Assembly: GCF_902364025.1 (NCBI RefSeq)
Contig: NZ_CABJCG010000001.1
Location: 856,528-920,527, forward strand
Length of the DNA: 64,000 bases
Source of the DNA: Enterocloster lavalensis
GTDB lineage: Bacteria > Bacillota > Clostridia > Lachnospirales > Lachnospiraceae
Reading direction: 5' to 3'
In this document: one piece after another, positions 32,272-41,561 of the stretch
Position numbering within the stretch: position 1 is the stretch's first letter
Layout of the letters: each line of letters starts with the position of its first letter
The notes under the pieces: model-generated
The model's input: the letters and a program-made list of their open reading frames with translations, nothing else
Databases searched by the model: none
Told to the model about the DNA's origin: nothing
Made by a program: the position numbers and the translations under genes

Positions 32272-33597
32272 CTACCCTTTCTTCCTGCGGTTTGCCGCGA
32301 CGGTACGCCGCATATCCTTAAAGGCCTGCGTCAGCGGGCGCTTCGCGGGACATACATAGGTGCAGCTTCCGCACTCCATGCACTCCATGCCGTTCAGCTT
32401 TTCGAACTTCTCGCAGTCGTTGTGCAGCGCGGCTTCCATCATCATAACCGGAATAATCTTGCTGGGGCACACGCTGACGCACTTGCCGCAGCGGATACAG
32501 GGAGTCGGCTCCATGGCCGCCACCTGGTCTTTGGTAAAGCAGGTCAGCGCGGAGCTGGTCTTGCTCACCGGGATGTCCAGATCGAACAGCGCCTGGCCCA
32601 TCATGGGGCCGCCGGACAGAATCTTCTCCGGCTCGGTCTTGAAGCCGCCCGCAGCCTCGATCAGCTCCTGGTAGTTGGTTCCCAGCTTCACGTTAAAGTT
32701 TCTGGGATCCGTCACCGCATCCCCGGTCACGGTGATGATCTTGCGCATCAGGGGCGTGCGTTTACAGACCGCCATGTAGATGGCGATCACGGTGTCGATA
32801 TTGTCCACGATACAGCCTGCGTCGGCGGGCAGCATGGAGGAATTCACCTTCCGGCCGGTGATGGCGTAGATCAGGGAACGCTCACCGCCCTGGGGGTACT
32901 TGGTCTTTAAGGGGCACACCGTGATGCGCGGCTCATCCTTGACCATCTCCGTCAGCTTTGCGATGGCCTCGGGTTTGTTGTTCTCGATGCCGATCACGCC
33001 CTTGGCGTTGTCGAACAGCTGAAGGATCACCTTCAGGCCGCCCACGATCTTCTCCGGCTCCTCGATCATCATGCGGTAATCGCTGGTCAGATATGGCTCG
33101 CACTCCGCGCCGTTCACCAATATGTACTCGATTGCGTTCTCATCCTTGGGAGTCAGCTTTACGTGAGTCGGGAAGCCCGCGCCGCCCAGTCCCACGATAC
33201 CCGCTTCCTTTACGATGTCGCGGATCTCCTGCTTGGAGAGCCCGGACGGATCACGGTCTTCCCCAAGACCCTCGATCCCTTTGTACTCCCCGTCGTTCTC
33301 CACGATAATGGAAGGCACCATCGCGCCATTCGCCATACGCCTCGGTTCGATCTTTTTCACAGTACCGGATACGGAAGCGATCACATTGGCGGAAATGAAC
33401 CCGCCCGCTTCTCCGATCTTCTGGCCAGCCAGGACATGGTCTCCTACTGCGACCAGAGGCTTCGCCGGGGCCCCGATGTGCTGGGACATGGGATAAACCA
33501 GCTCGCCCTTAGGTTCCAGAACCTGAACCGGTTTGTTCTCTGACAGTTCCTTGCCCTCGTAGGGGTGGATGCCGCCCTTAAAAGTTGCCAAACCCAT
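32272..33597 (-). CDS. rnfC: Rnf complex subunit RnfC
   Basis: A 441-residue cytoplasmic subunit that binds NADH and FMN and carries two 4Fe-4S clusters. The parts are an N-terminal barrel-sandwich region (HIGAPAKPLVAVGDHVLAGQ, about 40-59), a flavin/NADH domain with GLGGAGFPTHVKL (about 137-149), an SLBB-type stretch, and the cluster motifs CIRCGKCVSVCP (about 367-378) and CMECGSCTYVCP (about 406-417). The ATG at 33597 is about 160 bases from the predicted transcription start, leaving a long structured leader. First gene of the operon. Confidence 0.98.
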   Translation of the reverse strand: MGLATFKGGIHPYEGKELSENKPVQVLEPKGELVYPMSQHIGAPAKPLVAVGDHVLAGQKIGEAGGFISANVIASVSGTVKKIEPRRMANGAMVPSIIVENDGEYKGIEGLGEDRDPSGLSKQEIRDIVKEAGIVGLGGAGFPTHVKLTPKDENAIEYILVNGAECEPYLTSDYRMMIEEPEKIVGGLKVILQLFDNAKGVIGIENNKPEAIAKLTEMVKDEPRITVCPLKTKYPQGGERSLIYAITGRKVNSSMLPADAGCIVDNIDTVIAIYMAVCKRTPLMRKIITVTGDAVTDPRNFNVKLGTNYQELIEAAGGFKTEPEKILSGGPMMGQALFDLDIPVSKTSSALTCFTKDQVAAMEPTPCIRCGKCVSVCPSKIIPVMMMEAALHNDCEKFEKLNGMECMECGSCTYVCPAKRPLTQAFKDMRRTVAANRRKKG

Positions 33598-33630
33598 GGA
33601 ATTCTAACCCTCTTTCTTCAATAATTTTCC

Positions 33631-33741
33631 GTAACGATTCAGCTGTGCAACAGTTTTGGGTGACATCGGTGATATCCGTATCACATTCCTGCTGGCAGAA
33701 AACCTGAGTCCGCGCAAACTGACGCACGGCTGAATCGTTAC
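33631..33741 (-). ncRNA. Candidate structured leader RNA of the rnf operon
   Basis: The transcript leader is closed by a perfect 13-bp helix: GTAACGATTCAGC at 33631-33643 pairs with GCTGAATCGTTAC at 33729-33741. Nested inside are GTGC/GCAC (33645-33648 with 33724-33727), CAGTTT/AAACTG (33651-33656 with 33716-33721) and a six-pair hairpin GTGATA/TATCAC (33669-33684). The nested helices suggest a riboswitch-like or attenuator RNA 34 bases before rnfC. It does not match a riboswitch consensus I know. A 65-codon frame across it (33578-33775) has no ribosome binding site and I do not call it a gene. Confidence 0.55.
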
Positions 33742-33763
33742 TGTTGTGTATACATGCTTTCAT

Positions 33764-33792
33764 AGTATACCACAATTTAAAATTGTATACAA
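33764..33792 (-). promoter_or_regulatory. Promoter of the rnf operon with palindrome over the -35
   Basis: On the minus strand TTGTAT (33787-33792) and TATACT (33764-33769) are 17 bp apart. The -35 lies inside the perfect palindrome AATTGTATACAATT (33781-33794), and the -10 overlaps another GTATAC (33765-33770), so a regulator bound there would control the operon. Confidence 0.75.
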
Positions 33793-33794
33793 TT

Positions 33795-34256
33795 CATTTC
33801 ACATCGTTATTTTTTTAATTATGTCGTTAATTATTTACTAAATTGCAAAATCAGCCCCAATTTTGTCTGAAATTGTCAAAGTTTTTTATTCAATTTCCAA
33901 CATTCGACACACTGTATCTCAAAAAATACAATGTGCGCAGTGTTCCCTTATTTTTCCAGTCGAATCTCCGGGAGCCAGGGCGCTTCCTCCCGCTCCGCTC
34001 CCACAAACCGACTTTGCCTATAAATTAACGATTTTTCGGCATTTTTACGCCTTTTTAACAGAGTCCGGCGGTATCCCAAAATGGGAGCCGGGCCGTCCGG
34101 CAGGTGGTATACCATCATTTTCCAAGATGTATCCGGCCGTCATTCCGCCGATCGCCCCCCTTTTTCGGAGGGATTTTGAACAATTTCTTAGAAAAATCCG
34201 CCCGGGACGCCGCGGAAAGCCTCGTGTGGTATACCACTTTTTTCCGGCTTTTCCGC
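33795..34256. other. Intergenic region between rnf and GNAT genes with GTATAC palindromes
   Basis: About 460 bases without a convincing gene; open frames here lack ribosome binding sites and recognisable products. It contains GGTATACC at 34106-34113 and the perfect 12-bp palindrome GTGGTATACCAC at 34226-34237, related to the three GTATAC sites at the rnf promoter. The left half is A/T-rich and the right half G/C-rich. Confidence 0.5.
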
Positions 34257-34664
34257 TCAATCCCAGCCCTTTCCCCTGATCTGCATCGCCGTGCCCTCCT
34301 CCATAACCTCAAAACCGTGTTTCAGATAGAAGCCCACGTTCCGTTTCTCATCCGGAACCACGTCCACATAGAGCAGCTCCCGGTAATCCTCCAACAGCAT
34401 TTCCAACAATGCGGACGCGATTTTTCTTCCCTGGTACTCCGGGTCCACCAGCAGACAGTCGATGGACGCCTGCCACACGCCGTCGTCCAGCCCGCGGATC
34501 AGCCCTACCAGGCGCTCCCCATCCCAGGCCGATATCACCCGGCTGGAATTGCCCATAGCCTTCTTAAGCCGTTCCGGGAACCTGCCGGAGTACCAGCCCA
34601 CCGACCGGAACAGCCCGCCGAGCTGCTCCTCCGTAAATTCCCTGCATCTCCTATATTCAATCAT
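34257..34664 (-). CDS. GNAT family N-acetyltransferase
   Basis: A 135-residue acetyltransferase. The acetyl-CoA binding motif A is VDPEYQGRKIASALLEMLLE (about 73-92), where the usual Q/R-x-x-G-x-G/A signature reads QGRKIA. The C-terminal part YVDVVPDEKRNVGFYLKHGF (about 98-117) is the region that closes the CoA site. It probably acetylates an amine on a small molecule or a protein N-terminus; the substrate cannot be read. It stands alone, 47 bp after the upstream ABC transporter gene's stop. Confidence 0.92.
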   Translation of the reverse strand: MIEYRRCREFTEEQLGGLFRSVGWYSGRFPERLKKAMGNSSRVISAWDGERLVGLIRGLDDGVWQASIDCLLVDPEYQGRKIASALLEMLLEDYRELLYVDVVPDEKRNVGFYLKHGFEVMEEGTAMQIRGKGWD

Positions 34665-34711
34665 ATAGCCAGCCTCCTTTCACAGGTTCAATATTCGCCC
34701 GCGCAGATCGT

Positions 34712-36604
34712 TTAATCCAGCTCCTTCAGCCCCGTATACAGCTCGTAATACCGCCCCTTCAGCTTCAAAAGCTCATCGTGGTCGCCCCGCTCAATGATCT
34801 CGCCGTGCTCCAGCACCATGATGGCGTTGGCATTGCGCACGGTGGAGAGGCGGTGGGCGATGACAAAGGTGGTGCGATCCGCCATCAAACGGTCCATGCC
34901 GTGCTCGATGTGCTTCTCCGTGCGGGTGTCCACCGAGCTGGTGGCCTCGTCCAGAATCAGGATTGGCGCCCTGGAGATAGCCGCCCTTGCAATGTTTAAC
35001 AGCTGCCGCTGGCCCTGGCTTAAATTGGCCCCGTCGCCCTCCAGCATGGTGTTGTACCCATCCGGCAAACGGCGGATAAAGGAATCGGCGGAGGCTGTTT
35101 TCGCAGCCTGAACCACCTCCTCGTCCGTGGCGTCCAGCCTGCCGTAGCGGATATTCTCCATCACGGTGCCGGTAAATAAATGGGTGTCCTGAAGCACCAT
35201 GGCGATGTTTTTGCGCAGGTTCTCCCGGCTGATCTGCCGGATATCCACGCCGTCCACGGTGATGGCCCCGGACTGAATGTCGTAAAACCGGTTGATCAGG
35301 TTGGTGATCGTGGTCTTTCCCGCGCCGGTGCTGCCCACAAAGGCGATCTTCTGCCCCGGCCTTGCGTACAGGCTCACATCCTTTAAAATGATCTTCTCCG
35401 GGTCATAGCCAAAGGTCACATGGTCCAGCACCACATGGCCCTTCATGGGCTCCAGCACCACGGCCCCGGGTCCGTCCGCGGGCTCCGGCTCCTCGTCCAT
35501 CACCGCGAACACCCGCTCCGCGCCCGCCAGGGCGGAGAACACGTTGCTGACCTGGGCGGAAATCTCATTGATGGGCCGGGAGAACTGCCGTGAAAAGTTT
35601 AAAAACACGGTCAGTCCGCCCACGTCAAAGCCCCGCAGCACGCAGAGCAGGCCGCCCACAACCGCGGTGAGCGTGTAGTTGATCTGGCTCAGGTTGTTCA
35701 TCACCGGCCCCATAACCCCGCCGAAAAACTGGGCGCGGATCTGGTTCTGCCTCAGGTCCTCGTTGAGCAGGCCGAACTCGTCCGCCGCCGTATCCTCGTG
35801 GCAGAATACCTTGATCACCTTCTGCCCGGTGATCATCTCCTCCACATAGCCGTTGACCGCTCCCAGGGAGGACTGCTGGGCGGAAAAATACTTCTGGCTC
35901 CGGCCTGCCACCGCCCCGCCGGCCCGCATGACCAGTGGAATCATCACCAGCGTCACCAGGGTCAGCCAGATATTGGTGTAGATCATCAGCGCCAGGGTGC
36001 CCACCAGGCTTAAAGCCCCGGAGAACAGCTGTACCAGGGTGGAGCTCAACATCTGTCCGATGGTATCCACATCGTTGGTAAAGTGGCTCATCAGATCGCC
36101 GTTGCTGTTGGTGTCATAAAAACGCACCGGAAGCTTCTGCATCTTCGTGAACAGGTCGTCACGGATCTTTTGCAGGGCGTTCTGGGCCACGGTCAGCATC
36201 ACCTTGGCCTGATAATAGTTTGCCGCCACTCCGGCCAGGAACACGAATCCCAGAGCGATCAGCGCCCTGGCCAGCCCCTGGATATCTCCCCGGCTGCCGT
36301 TCACCGGCGCGATATAGGTGTTGATGATGGGGCGCAGCATGTAGGAACCGGCCAGCATGCAGACCGTGTTGGCGATCACGCAGACAAAGGCCAGAACCAT
36401 TTTCGCCTTGTCCTCCTCCAGATAGCGCAGCAGGCGCACCACCGTCCGGCGGCTGTCCTTTGGTTTGCCGCCGCCGGGTAAGCCCCGGCCGTGCCTGCCG
36501 CCCGGGCCCATGCGCCTGGGCGCCGCCGGTGCGCCGGAAGACTTGCTCTCATAGCGGTACTTCAGGTCCCTTAATTTGTCCTCTTGTTTTTGAGTCATTG
36601 CCAT
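34712..36604 (-). CDS. ABC exporter half-transporter, subunit B (complete ATP site)
   Basis: A 630-residue membrane-ATPase fusion: a basic Gly/Pro/Arg-rich cytoplasmic N-terminus (1-60), six membrane helices (about 75-350) and an ATPase domain with Walker A GSTGAGKT, signature LSQGQRQ and Walker B ILILDEATSSVD, which has the catalytic glutamate. It pairs with the protein encoded just upstream to make a heterodimeric exporter of the BmrCD/LmrCD type, usually for drugs or lipids. I start at the ATG at 36604, which overlaps the stop codon of the partner (TGATG) and has GGAGG ten bases upstream; a second ATG is two codons later. Confidence 0.93.
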   Translation of the reverse strand: MAMTQKQEDKLRDLKYRYESKSSGAPAAPRRMGPGGRHGRGLPGGGKPKDSRRTVVRLLRYLEEDKAKMVLAFVCVIANTVCMLAGSYMLRPIINTYIAPVNGSRGDIQGLARALIALGFVFLAGVAANYYQAKVMLTVAQNALQKIRDDLFTKMQKLPVRFYDTNSNGDLMSHFTNDVDTIGQMLSSTLVQLFSGALSLVGTLALMIYTNIWLTLVTLVMIPLVMRAGGAVAGRSQKYFSAQQSSLGAVNGYVEEMITGQKVIKVFCHEDTAADEFGLLNEDLRQNQIRAQFFGGVMGPVMNNLSQINYTLTAVVGGLLCVLRGFDVGGLTVFLNFSRQFSRPINEISAQVSNVFSALAGAERVFAVMDEEPEPADGPGAVVLEPMKGHVVLDHVTFGYDPEKIILKDVSLYARPGQKIAFVGSTGAGKTTITNLINRFYDIQSGAITVDGVDIRQISRENLRKNIAMVLQDTHLFTGTVMENIRYGRLDATDEEVVQAAKTASADSFIRRLPDGYNTMLEGDGANLSQGQRQLLNIARAAISRAPILILDEATSSVDTRTEKHIEHGMDRLMADRTTFVIAHRLSTVRNANAIMVLEHGEIIERGDHDELLKLKGRYYELYTGLKELD

Positions 36605-38343
36605 CAGGCGCTCACCTCCCCGCTCCGGTCCTTCTGGGAATAATAGATTTCCTGATAAGCCTCGCAGGAAGCCAGCAGTTCCCTGTGGCTTCCCATTCCC
36701 ACGATCTGGCCCTCGTCCATTACCAGAATCTGGTCCGCCTCCTCCACGGAGCCGATGCGCTGGGCGATAATGAACTTGGTGGTATCCTTTAACGTCGTGC
36801 GGAAGCACTCCCGGATCTTCGCCTCCGTAGCCGTGTCCACCGCGCTGGTGGAATCGTCCAGAATCAGGATTTTGGGCTGCTTGAGCAGCGCTCTTGCGAT
36901 ACAGAGGCGCTGCTTCTGCCCGCCGGAAACATTGACGCCGCCCTGGCCCATCTCCGTGTCATACCCCTTGGCAAAGGAGGTGACAAAGCCGTCCGCCTGG
37001 GCGCTGTCTGCCGCGGCCCGGATCTCCTCCCGGGTGGCTTCCTCGCCGCCCCAGCGCAGATTGTCCTCGATGGTTCCGGAGAACAGCACATTTTTCTGCA
37101 GTACCATAGCCACTCCGTCCCGCAAATGCTTCAGGGAATACTCCCGCACGTCCACGCCGTCCACCAGCACCTGCCCGGCCGTGACGTCGTAAAGCCGGGG
37201 AATCAGCTGCACCAGGCTGGTCTTTCCGCTGCCCGTGGAGCCGATGATGCCGATGGTCTGGCCGGGTTTTGCGGTGAAGCTGATGTCGTGGAGCACCGCC
37301 TCATTCTGCCGCTTTCCGTAACCGAAGCTCACATTCCGAAACTCCACCAGCCCCCGGCTCACCGTCAGATCCTTCTGCTTTGCCTCCTCGTCGGTCAGAT
37401 CGATGTCCACGTCCAGTACCTCGTTAATCCGCTTCAGGGACGCCATGGCCCGGGAAGCCTGGAGAAAGATCATGGCCAGCATCATTAAGGACATGAGAAT
37501 CTGCACAATGTAGGTGGTGAACGCGCTTAAATCCCCCACCTGCATGGTGCCCCCGATGATCATATTTCCGCCGTACCACACCACGGCCAGCATGGTCACG
37601 TTCATTGCCAGCGTCATCATGGGCATGGTTACAATCACCACATTCATCGCCCGCAGGCTCATGTCCTTCAGGCGCTTGTTGTTTTCCTCAAATTTCTGTT
37701 CCTCAAAATCCTCCCGCACAAAGGACTTGATCACCCGCACATTGGTCAGAGCCTCCTGCACGCCGGAGTTCAGCTGGTCAATGGCCTTCTGCATCACCGT
37801 AAAACGTGGGAACGCAGTCTTTAACACCAGCCCGATGCCCACGGACAGCAGCGGAATCACCACCAGAATCACGAGGGCCAGCCGGGCGTTCATGGTAAAG
37901 GCCATGATTAAGGCCCCCACAAACATTCCCGGCGCCCGAAACATCATCACCAGTGCCATTCGCACCACCATCTGCACCTGCTGCACGTCGTTGGTCAGAC
38001 GGGTCACCAGGGAACCGGTGCTGAAATCGTCGATATTTTTAAACGAGAACTGCTGGACCTTGTGAAACAGATCCTTCCGCAGGTCTGCCGAGAAGCTGAC
38101 TGAGGCCTTTGCCGCGCAGAAGGTTCCCCCCACGCCGCCAAGCAGCATGAGCATGGCGAAGCCGATCATGGCCGCCCCGATGCGCAGAATATAACCCACA
38201 TCGTGGTTCGCCACCCCATTGTTGATGATAAGCGACATCATCTTGGGCAGGGCGATCTCCCCCGCCACCTCCGTCAGCATCAGGATCGGACCTGCGATAA
38301 ACGCCGCCAGATACGGCCTGATATAATTGCGATACCGCTCCAT
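36604..38343 (-). CDS. ABC exporter half-transporter, subunit A (degenerate ATP site)
   Basis: A 579-residue half-transporter with six membrane helices (about 14-310) and a C-terminal ATPase domain: Walker A GSTGSGKTS, signature VSGGQKQRL and Walker B ILILDDSTSAVD. The residue after the Walker B aspartate is Asp rather than the catalytic Glu, so one of the two ATP sites in the heterodimer should be catalytically weak, as in BmrC, TM287 and related exporters. Translation of the partner is coupled through the overlapping stop and start codons. AAGGAG precedes the ATG. Confidence 0.94.
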   Translation of the reverse strand: MERYRNYIRPYLAAFIAGPILMLTEVAGEIALPKMMSLIINNGVANHDVGYILRIGAAMIGFAMLMLLGGVGGTFCAAKASVSFSADLRKDLFHKVQQFSFKNIDDFSTGSLVTRLTNDVQQVQMVVRMALVMMFRAPGMFVGALIMAFTMNARLALVILVVIPLLSVGIGLVLKTAFPRFTVMQKAIDQLNSGVQEALTNVRVIKSFVREDFEEQKFEENNKRLKDMSLRAMNVVIVTMPMMTLAMNVTMLAVVWYGGNMIIGGTMQVGDLSAFTTYIVQILMSLMMLAMIFLQASRAMASLKRINEVLDVDIDLTDEEAKQKDLTVSRGLVEFRNVSFGYGKRQNEAVLHDISFTAKPGQTIGIIGSTGSGKTSLVQLIPRLYDVTAGQVLVDGVDVREYSLKHLRDGVAMVLQKNVLFSGTIEDNLRWGGEEATREEIRAAADSAQADGFVTSFAKGYDTEMGQGGVNVSGGQKQRLCIARALLKQPKILILDDSTSAVDTATEAKIRECFRTTLKDTTKFIIAQRIGSVEEADQILVMDEGQIVGMGSHRELLASCEAYQEIYYSQKDRSGEVSA

Positions 38344-38380
38344 GTTACTGCTCCTTCCATTTATAACGCGCTCCCGCGCC

Positions 38381-41300
38381 CTATGCCAATATCCGCAGAA
38401 TATCCTCCCGCGTCAGACCGCCGAAGCTGCCGCCGTCCCCGGTAATCACCTGGTCCGACAGCCTGCTCTTGGATTCCTGCAGGGTCAGAATATTCTCCTC
38501 CACCGTATTCCTGGCGATCAGCTTGAACACCGTCACCTGTTTGTCCTGGCCGATGCGGTGGCTCCGGTCCGTGGCCTGGTTCTGGGCCGCCACGTTCCAC
38601 CAGGGATCGTAGTGGATCACGATGTCCGCCGCCGTCAGGTTTAGTCCCGTGCCCCCGGCCTTCAGGGAGATCAAAAACACCGGCGTTGCGTCCGACGCGA
38701 ACTCTCCCACCAGGCGCATCCGCTCCTCCTTGGAGGTGGCTCCGGTCAGCTTGTAGCTGGCGATGCCCTCCTGGTTTAAGCGGCTCTCAATCAGCTCCAG
38801 CATGGATGTGAACTGGGAAAACAGCAGAATCTTGTGTTCCCCCTCCACGCCCCGGCGCACCAGGTCCATGCAGGTCTCAAGCTTTGCCGAGCCGCCCTTG
38901 TAATTCTCATAGCACAGCCGCGGATCACAGCAGATCTGGCGCAGCCTGGTCAAGTCCGCCAACACCTGGAAGCGCTCCTCGCCCAGCCCTTCTCCCTCGC
39001 TGCGGTCCAGGCGCTCCTTGAGTCTGGCAGCTCCCGCCGCGTAGAGGTTCTTCTGCTCCTCCTCCATTCGGGAATAGACCACGGTTTCCAGCTTGTCGGG
39101 CAGCTCCCGCAGCACGTCCTTTTTCACCCTTCGAAGGATAAACGGTCCGGTGATGCGGCGCAGGCGTTCCAGAGCCTCCCCGTCCTGGTCCCGGACAATG
39201 GGAAGCTCGTACTCCTTGCGGAAATGCTGGGCTCCAAACAGGAATCCGGGCATCAGGTAGTCGAAGATGCTCCACAGCTCGCCCAGCCGATTCTCCACCG
39301 GAGTCCCGGTCAGCGCAAAGCGGGTGCCGGCGTTCACCGCCTTCACCGCCCTGGCGCTCTGGGTCGCGGCATTTTTGATATACTGGGCCTCGTCGATGAT
39401 CTGGAACCGAAAATGCAGCTCCCCGTACTGCTCCACGTCCCGCTTCAGCAGGTCGTAGGAGGTGATAAACACAGAGGTCCCCCCCGGAGCGGCGCACGCC
39501 TCCCGGAGAATCTCCTCCCGCTCCCCGGCGTTTCCCACCACGGAACGGATCGTTAAATCCGGCGCGAACTTGCGGATCTCGTGCTCCCAGTTGTAGACCA
39601 GGGAGGCCGGGCACACAATCAGCGACGGCTCCTGCTCCTTCTGCTCCCCGCCGTACGCGTCCTCCAGAAGGGCGATGGTCTGGATCGTTTTTCCCAGGCC
39701 CATGTCGTCGGCCAGGATGCCGCCGAACCCATTGACATCCAGGGTCTTAAGCCAGTGAAATCCGGTTTTCTGGTACTCCCGCAGCACGCCCTGCAGGCGT
39801 TCCGGCACCGGATAGTCGCTGTCCTCCACGGAGCGCAGGCCGCGGACCAGGGCTTTCATGAGCTGATCCCGGTAGTAGGCCACCCCCGGCCCCTCCTTCA
39901 GCACGCTGTCCAGGTACATGGCCCGGTAGGCGGGCAGGCTGACCGCCCGGGACTGCAGTTCCTTCCGGCTGATCCCCAGCTCCTTTGCCAGGCGGGCCAC
40001 CGTGTACAGGCCCCCCTCTCCCAACTGTAAAAACTCTCCGCTCTTTAAGCGGTAATATTTTTTCTTCTGGCTGTAGGCGGCAAGGATCTTCGCCAGCTCC
40101 TGGTCGGAGAGGCCGCCGGTATCCACCGTCAGGTTCAGCCAGCCCTTGTTCACGGAAACGCCCACGCTGACCTTGGGCGGGGCAAGCACCTTCCACTGCT
40201 TCAGCTCCTCGCTGATCATCACCTCGCCCAGCTTCCGAAACTCCTCGATCCCCTCGGTCAGCAGGCGGTACACCGCCTCCTCGTCGTCCCGGATCACCAG
40301 CCGGATGCCGTCCGGCTCCTTGTAACGGAAATACCGGTTGATCACCTGGCTGATCTTAAACTCTCCGGGCACGTCGCGGCAGACGGACCGGGGCAGATTT
40401 TCATCCTCCACCGGGTGGAAGGTGAAATCCCCGTAGGACAGGCATGGTTCCATCAGCAGCTCCTTTAAACCGCGGCTGTCAAACTTAAACTGCGCGCGCA
40501 GCGGCTGAGGCTCGTAGGACTTCCAGTCCACATCCTCCGCCCGCACCGCGGCGTAGGGGGCGATGCTCTTTAACACCCGGGCGTAAAACAGGGGAATGTC
40601 CTTCTCCCCCACCAACAGCGTCCGGCTGCCCTCCCGGTTGATCTGCTCCAGAAAGGGCTGCATCGCCTGGGTGAAATCCCGGCTGCACTGGCAGAGCCGT
40701 TCTCCCTGCGCCAGGTAAAGGTGCTGCTCCCCGCCAAATCCCGCCGCAATCCGCCTGGGCTCCTCCCCGTCCAGAACGCCGTCAAAGCTGACCTTGATTC
40801 CGTCCCTGCCGTACCTCCGGGCGGTCAGCTGCAGCCTGGGATCTCTGCGCTCCACCCGCAGGCGGGTTTTGGTCCCGCCCGGTAGCTGGACCTCGATCAT
40901 CCGGTCCATCACCAAATCGAAAAAGCGGTCCCGGTGCACCGGGGCCAGCTCCGCTTCCCTCTGGGGCTTCACAAGCTCCGCCAGCTCCATCACCAGCGCC
41001 AGAAGCCCCCTGCTCTCCGGCGTGAAGGCGGCGGCGCAGTGGTGGAATCCAAAGGTCTTGCTGTACTCCACGTAGGAATTCTCCCGCACCGCCTGGGCGA
41101 AGGCGGTCAGATCCTTCACCAGATAATACCGTTCCCTGCCCACCTTAAACTCCAGCTGTACCCGTCGGGCGGACAGCAGCAGCACAGGCACCAGATCCGC
41201 CTTTTCCGCCTCCTCCGCCGCCATAATCCGGGACACCTGCCGGTTCGTGTACTCCCGAATCATGGTGTGGACTTCCTGGGAGGTGTGCACCGGAGGCTGC

Positions 41301-41524
41301 CCGGCCCGTTTTGCATAGTCCTCATAATACGCGAAAAGGGCTTTCCCGTGGGCGCACATGCCCTTGTAGGAATTCCCCTCCGCGCAGGAACAAGAGTAGT
41401 CTTTCACCCGGCCACCCTTGACATACAAACTCACATTGTAGGTCTGGGCCTGGTCCTCAACCAGGCCCCTCACACCAACCTCTCCCTTCCAGAAGTTGTT
41501 GGTCTGCATTTTTATGACTTCCAT
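38381..41524 (-). CDS. SNF2-family ATPase with SWIM zinc finger
   Basis: A 1047-residue DNA-dependent ATPase. The N-terminus has a SWIM-type zinc motif (YSCSCAEG then GMCAHGKALF, CxC-xn-CxH, about 45-65), followed by a bacterial SNF2-associated region. The helicase core starts near 590: motif I ADDMGLGKTIQTIALL, motif II IDEAQYIKN, motif III ALTGTPVENR, and in the second lobe SLKAGGTGLNLTAADIVIHYDPWWN and QATDRSHRIGQDKQVTVFKL (given here as family landmarks). These proteins remodel protein-DNA complexes or assist transcription and repair. The ATG at 41524 has GGAGGAG ten bases upstream. It lies 37 bp after the argS stop. Confidence 0.93.
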   Translation of the reverse strand: MEVIKMQTNNFWKGEVGVRGLVEDQAQTYNVSLYVKGGRVKDYSCSCAEGNSYKGMCAHGKALFAYYEDYAKRAGQPPVHTSQEVHTMIREYTNRQVSRIMAAEEAEKADLVPVLLLSARRVQLEFKVGRERYYLVKDLTAFAQAVRENSYVEYSKTFGFHHCAAAFTPESRGLLALVMELAELVKPQREAELAPVHRDRFFDLVMDRMIEVQLPGGTKTRLRVERRDPRLQLTARRYGRDGIKVSFDGVLDGEEPRRIAAGFGGEQHLYLAQGERLCQCSRDFTQAMQPFLEQINREGSRTLLVGEKDIPLFYARVLKSIAPYAAVRAEDVDWKSYEPQPLRAQFKFDSRGLKELLMEPCLSYGDFTFHPVEDENLPRSVCRDVPGEFKISQVINRYFRYKEPDGIRLVIRDDEEAVYRLLTEGIEEFRKLGEVMISEELKQWKVLAPPKVSVGVSVNKGWLNLTVDTGGLSDQELAKILAAYSQKKKYYRLKSGEFLQLGEGGLYTVARLAKELGISRKELQSRAVSLPAYRAMYLDSVLKEGPGVAYYRDQLMKALVRGLRSVEDSDYPVPERLQGVLREYQKTGFHWLKTLDVNGFGGILADDMGLGKTIQTIALLEDAYGGEQKEQEPSLIVCPASLVYNWEHEIRKFAPDLTIRSVVGNAGEREEILREACAAPGGTSVFITSYDLLKRDVEQYGELHFRFQIIDEAQYIKNAATQSARAVKAVNAGTRFALTGTPVENRLGELWSIFDYLMPGFLFGAQHFRKEYELPIVRDQDGEALERLRRITGPFILRRVKKDVLRELPDKLETVVYSRMEEEQKNLYAAGAARLKERLDRSEGEGLGEERFQVLADLTRLRQICCDPRLCYENYKGGSAKLETCMDLVRRGVEGEHKILLFSQFTSMLELIESRLNQEGIASYKLTGATSKEERMRLVGEFASDATPVFLISLKAGGTGLNLTAADIVIHYDPWWNVAAQNQATDRSHRIGQDKQVTVFKLIARNTVEENILTLQESKSRLSDQVITGDGGSFGGLTREDILRILA

Positions 41525-41561
41525 GAAATCAACGCTCCTCCGGCATGCCGTGGGACCTCTC

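Noticed and set aside
33578..33775. 65-codon frame overlapping the start of rnfC
   Set aside because: No ribosome binding site, overlap with the nested helices of the leader, and Cys/Asn-rich random-looking composition. Treated as leader RNA instead.
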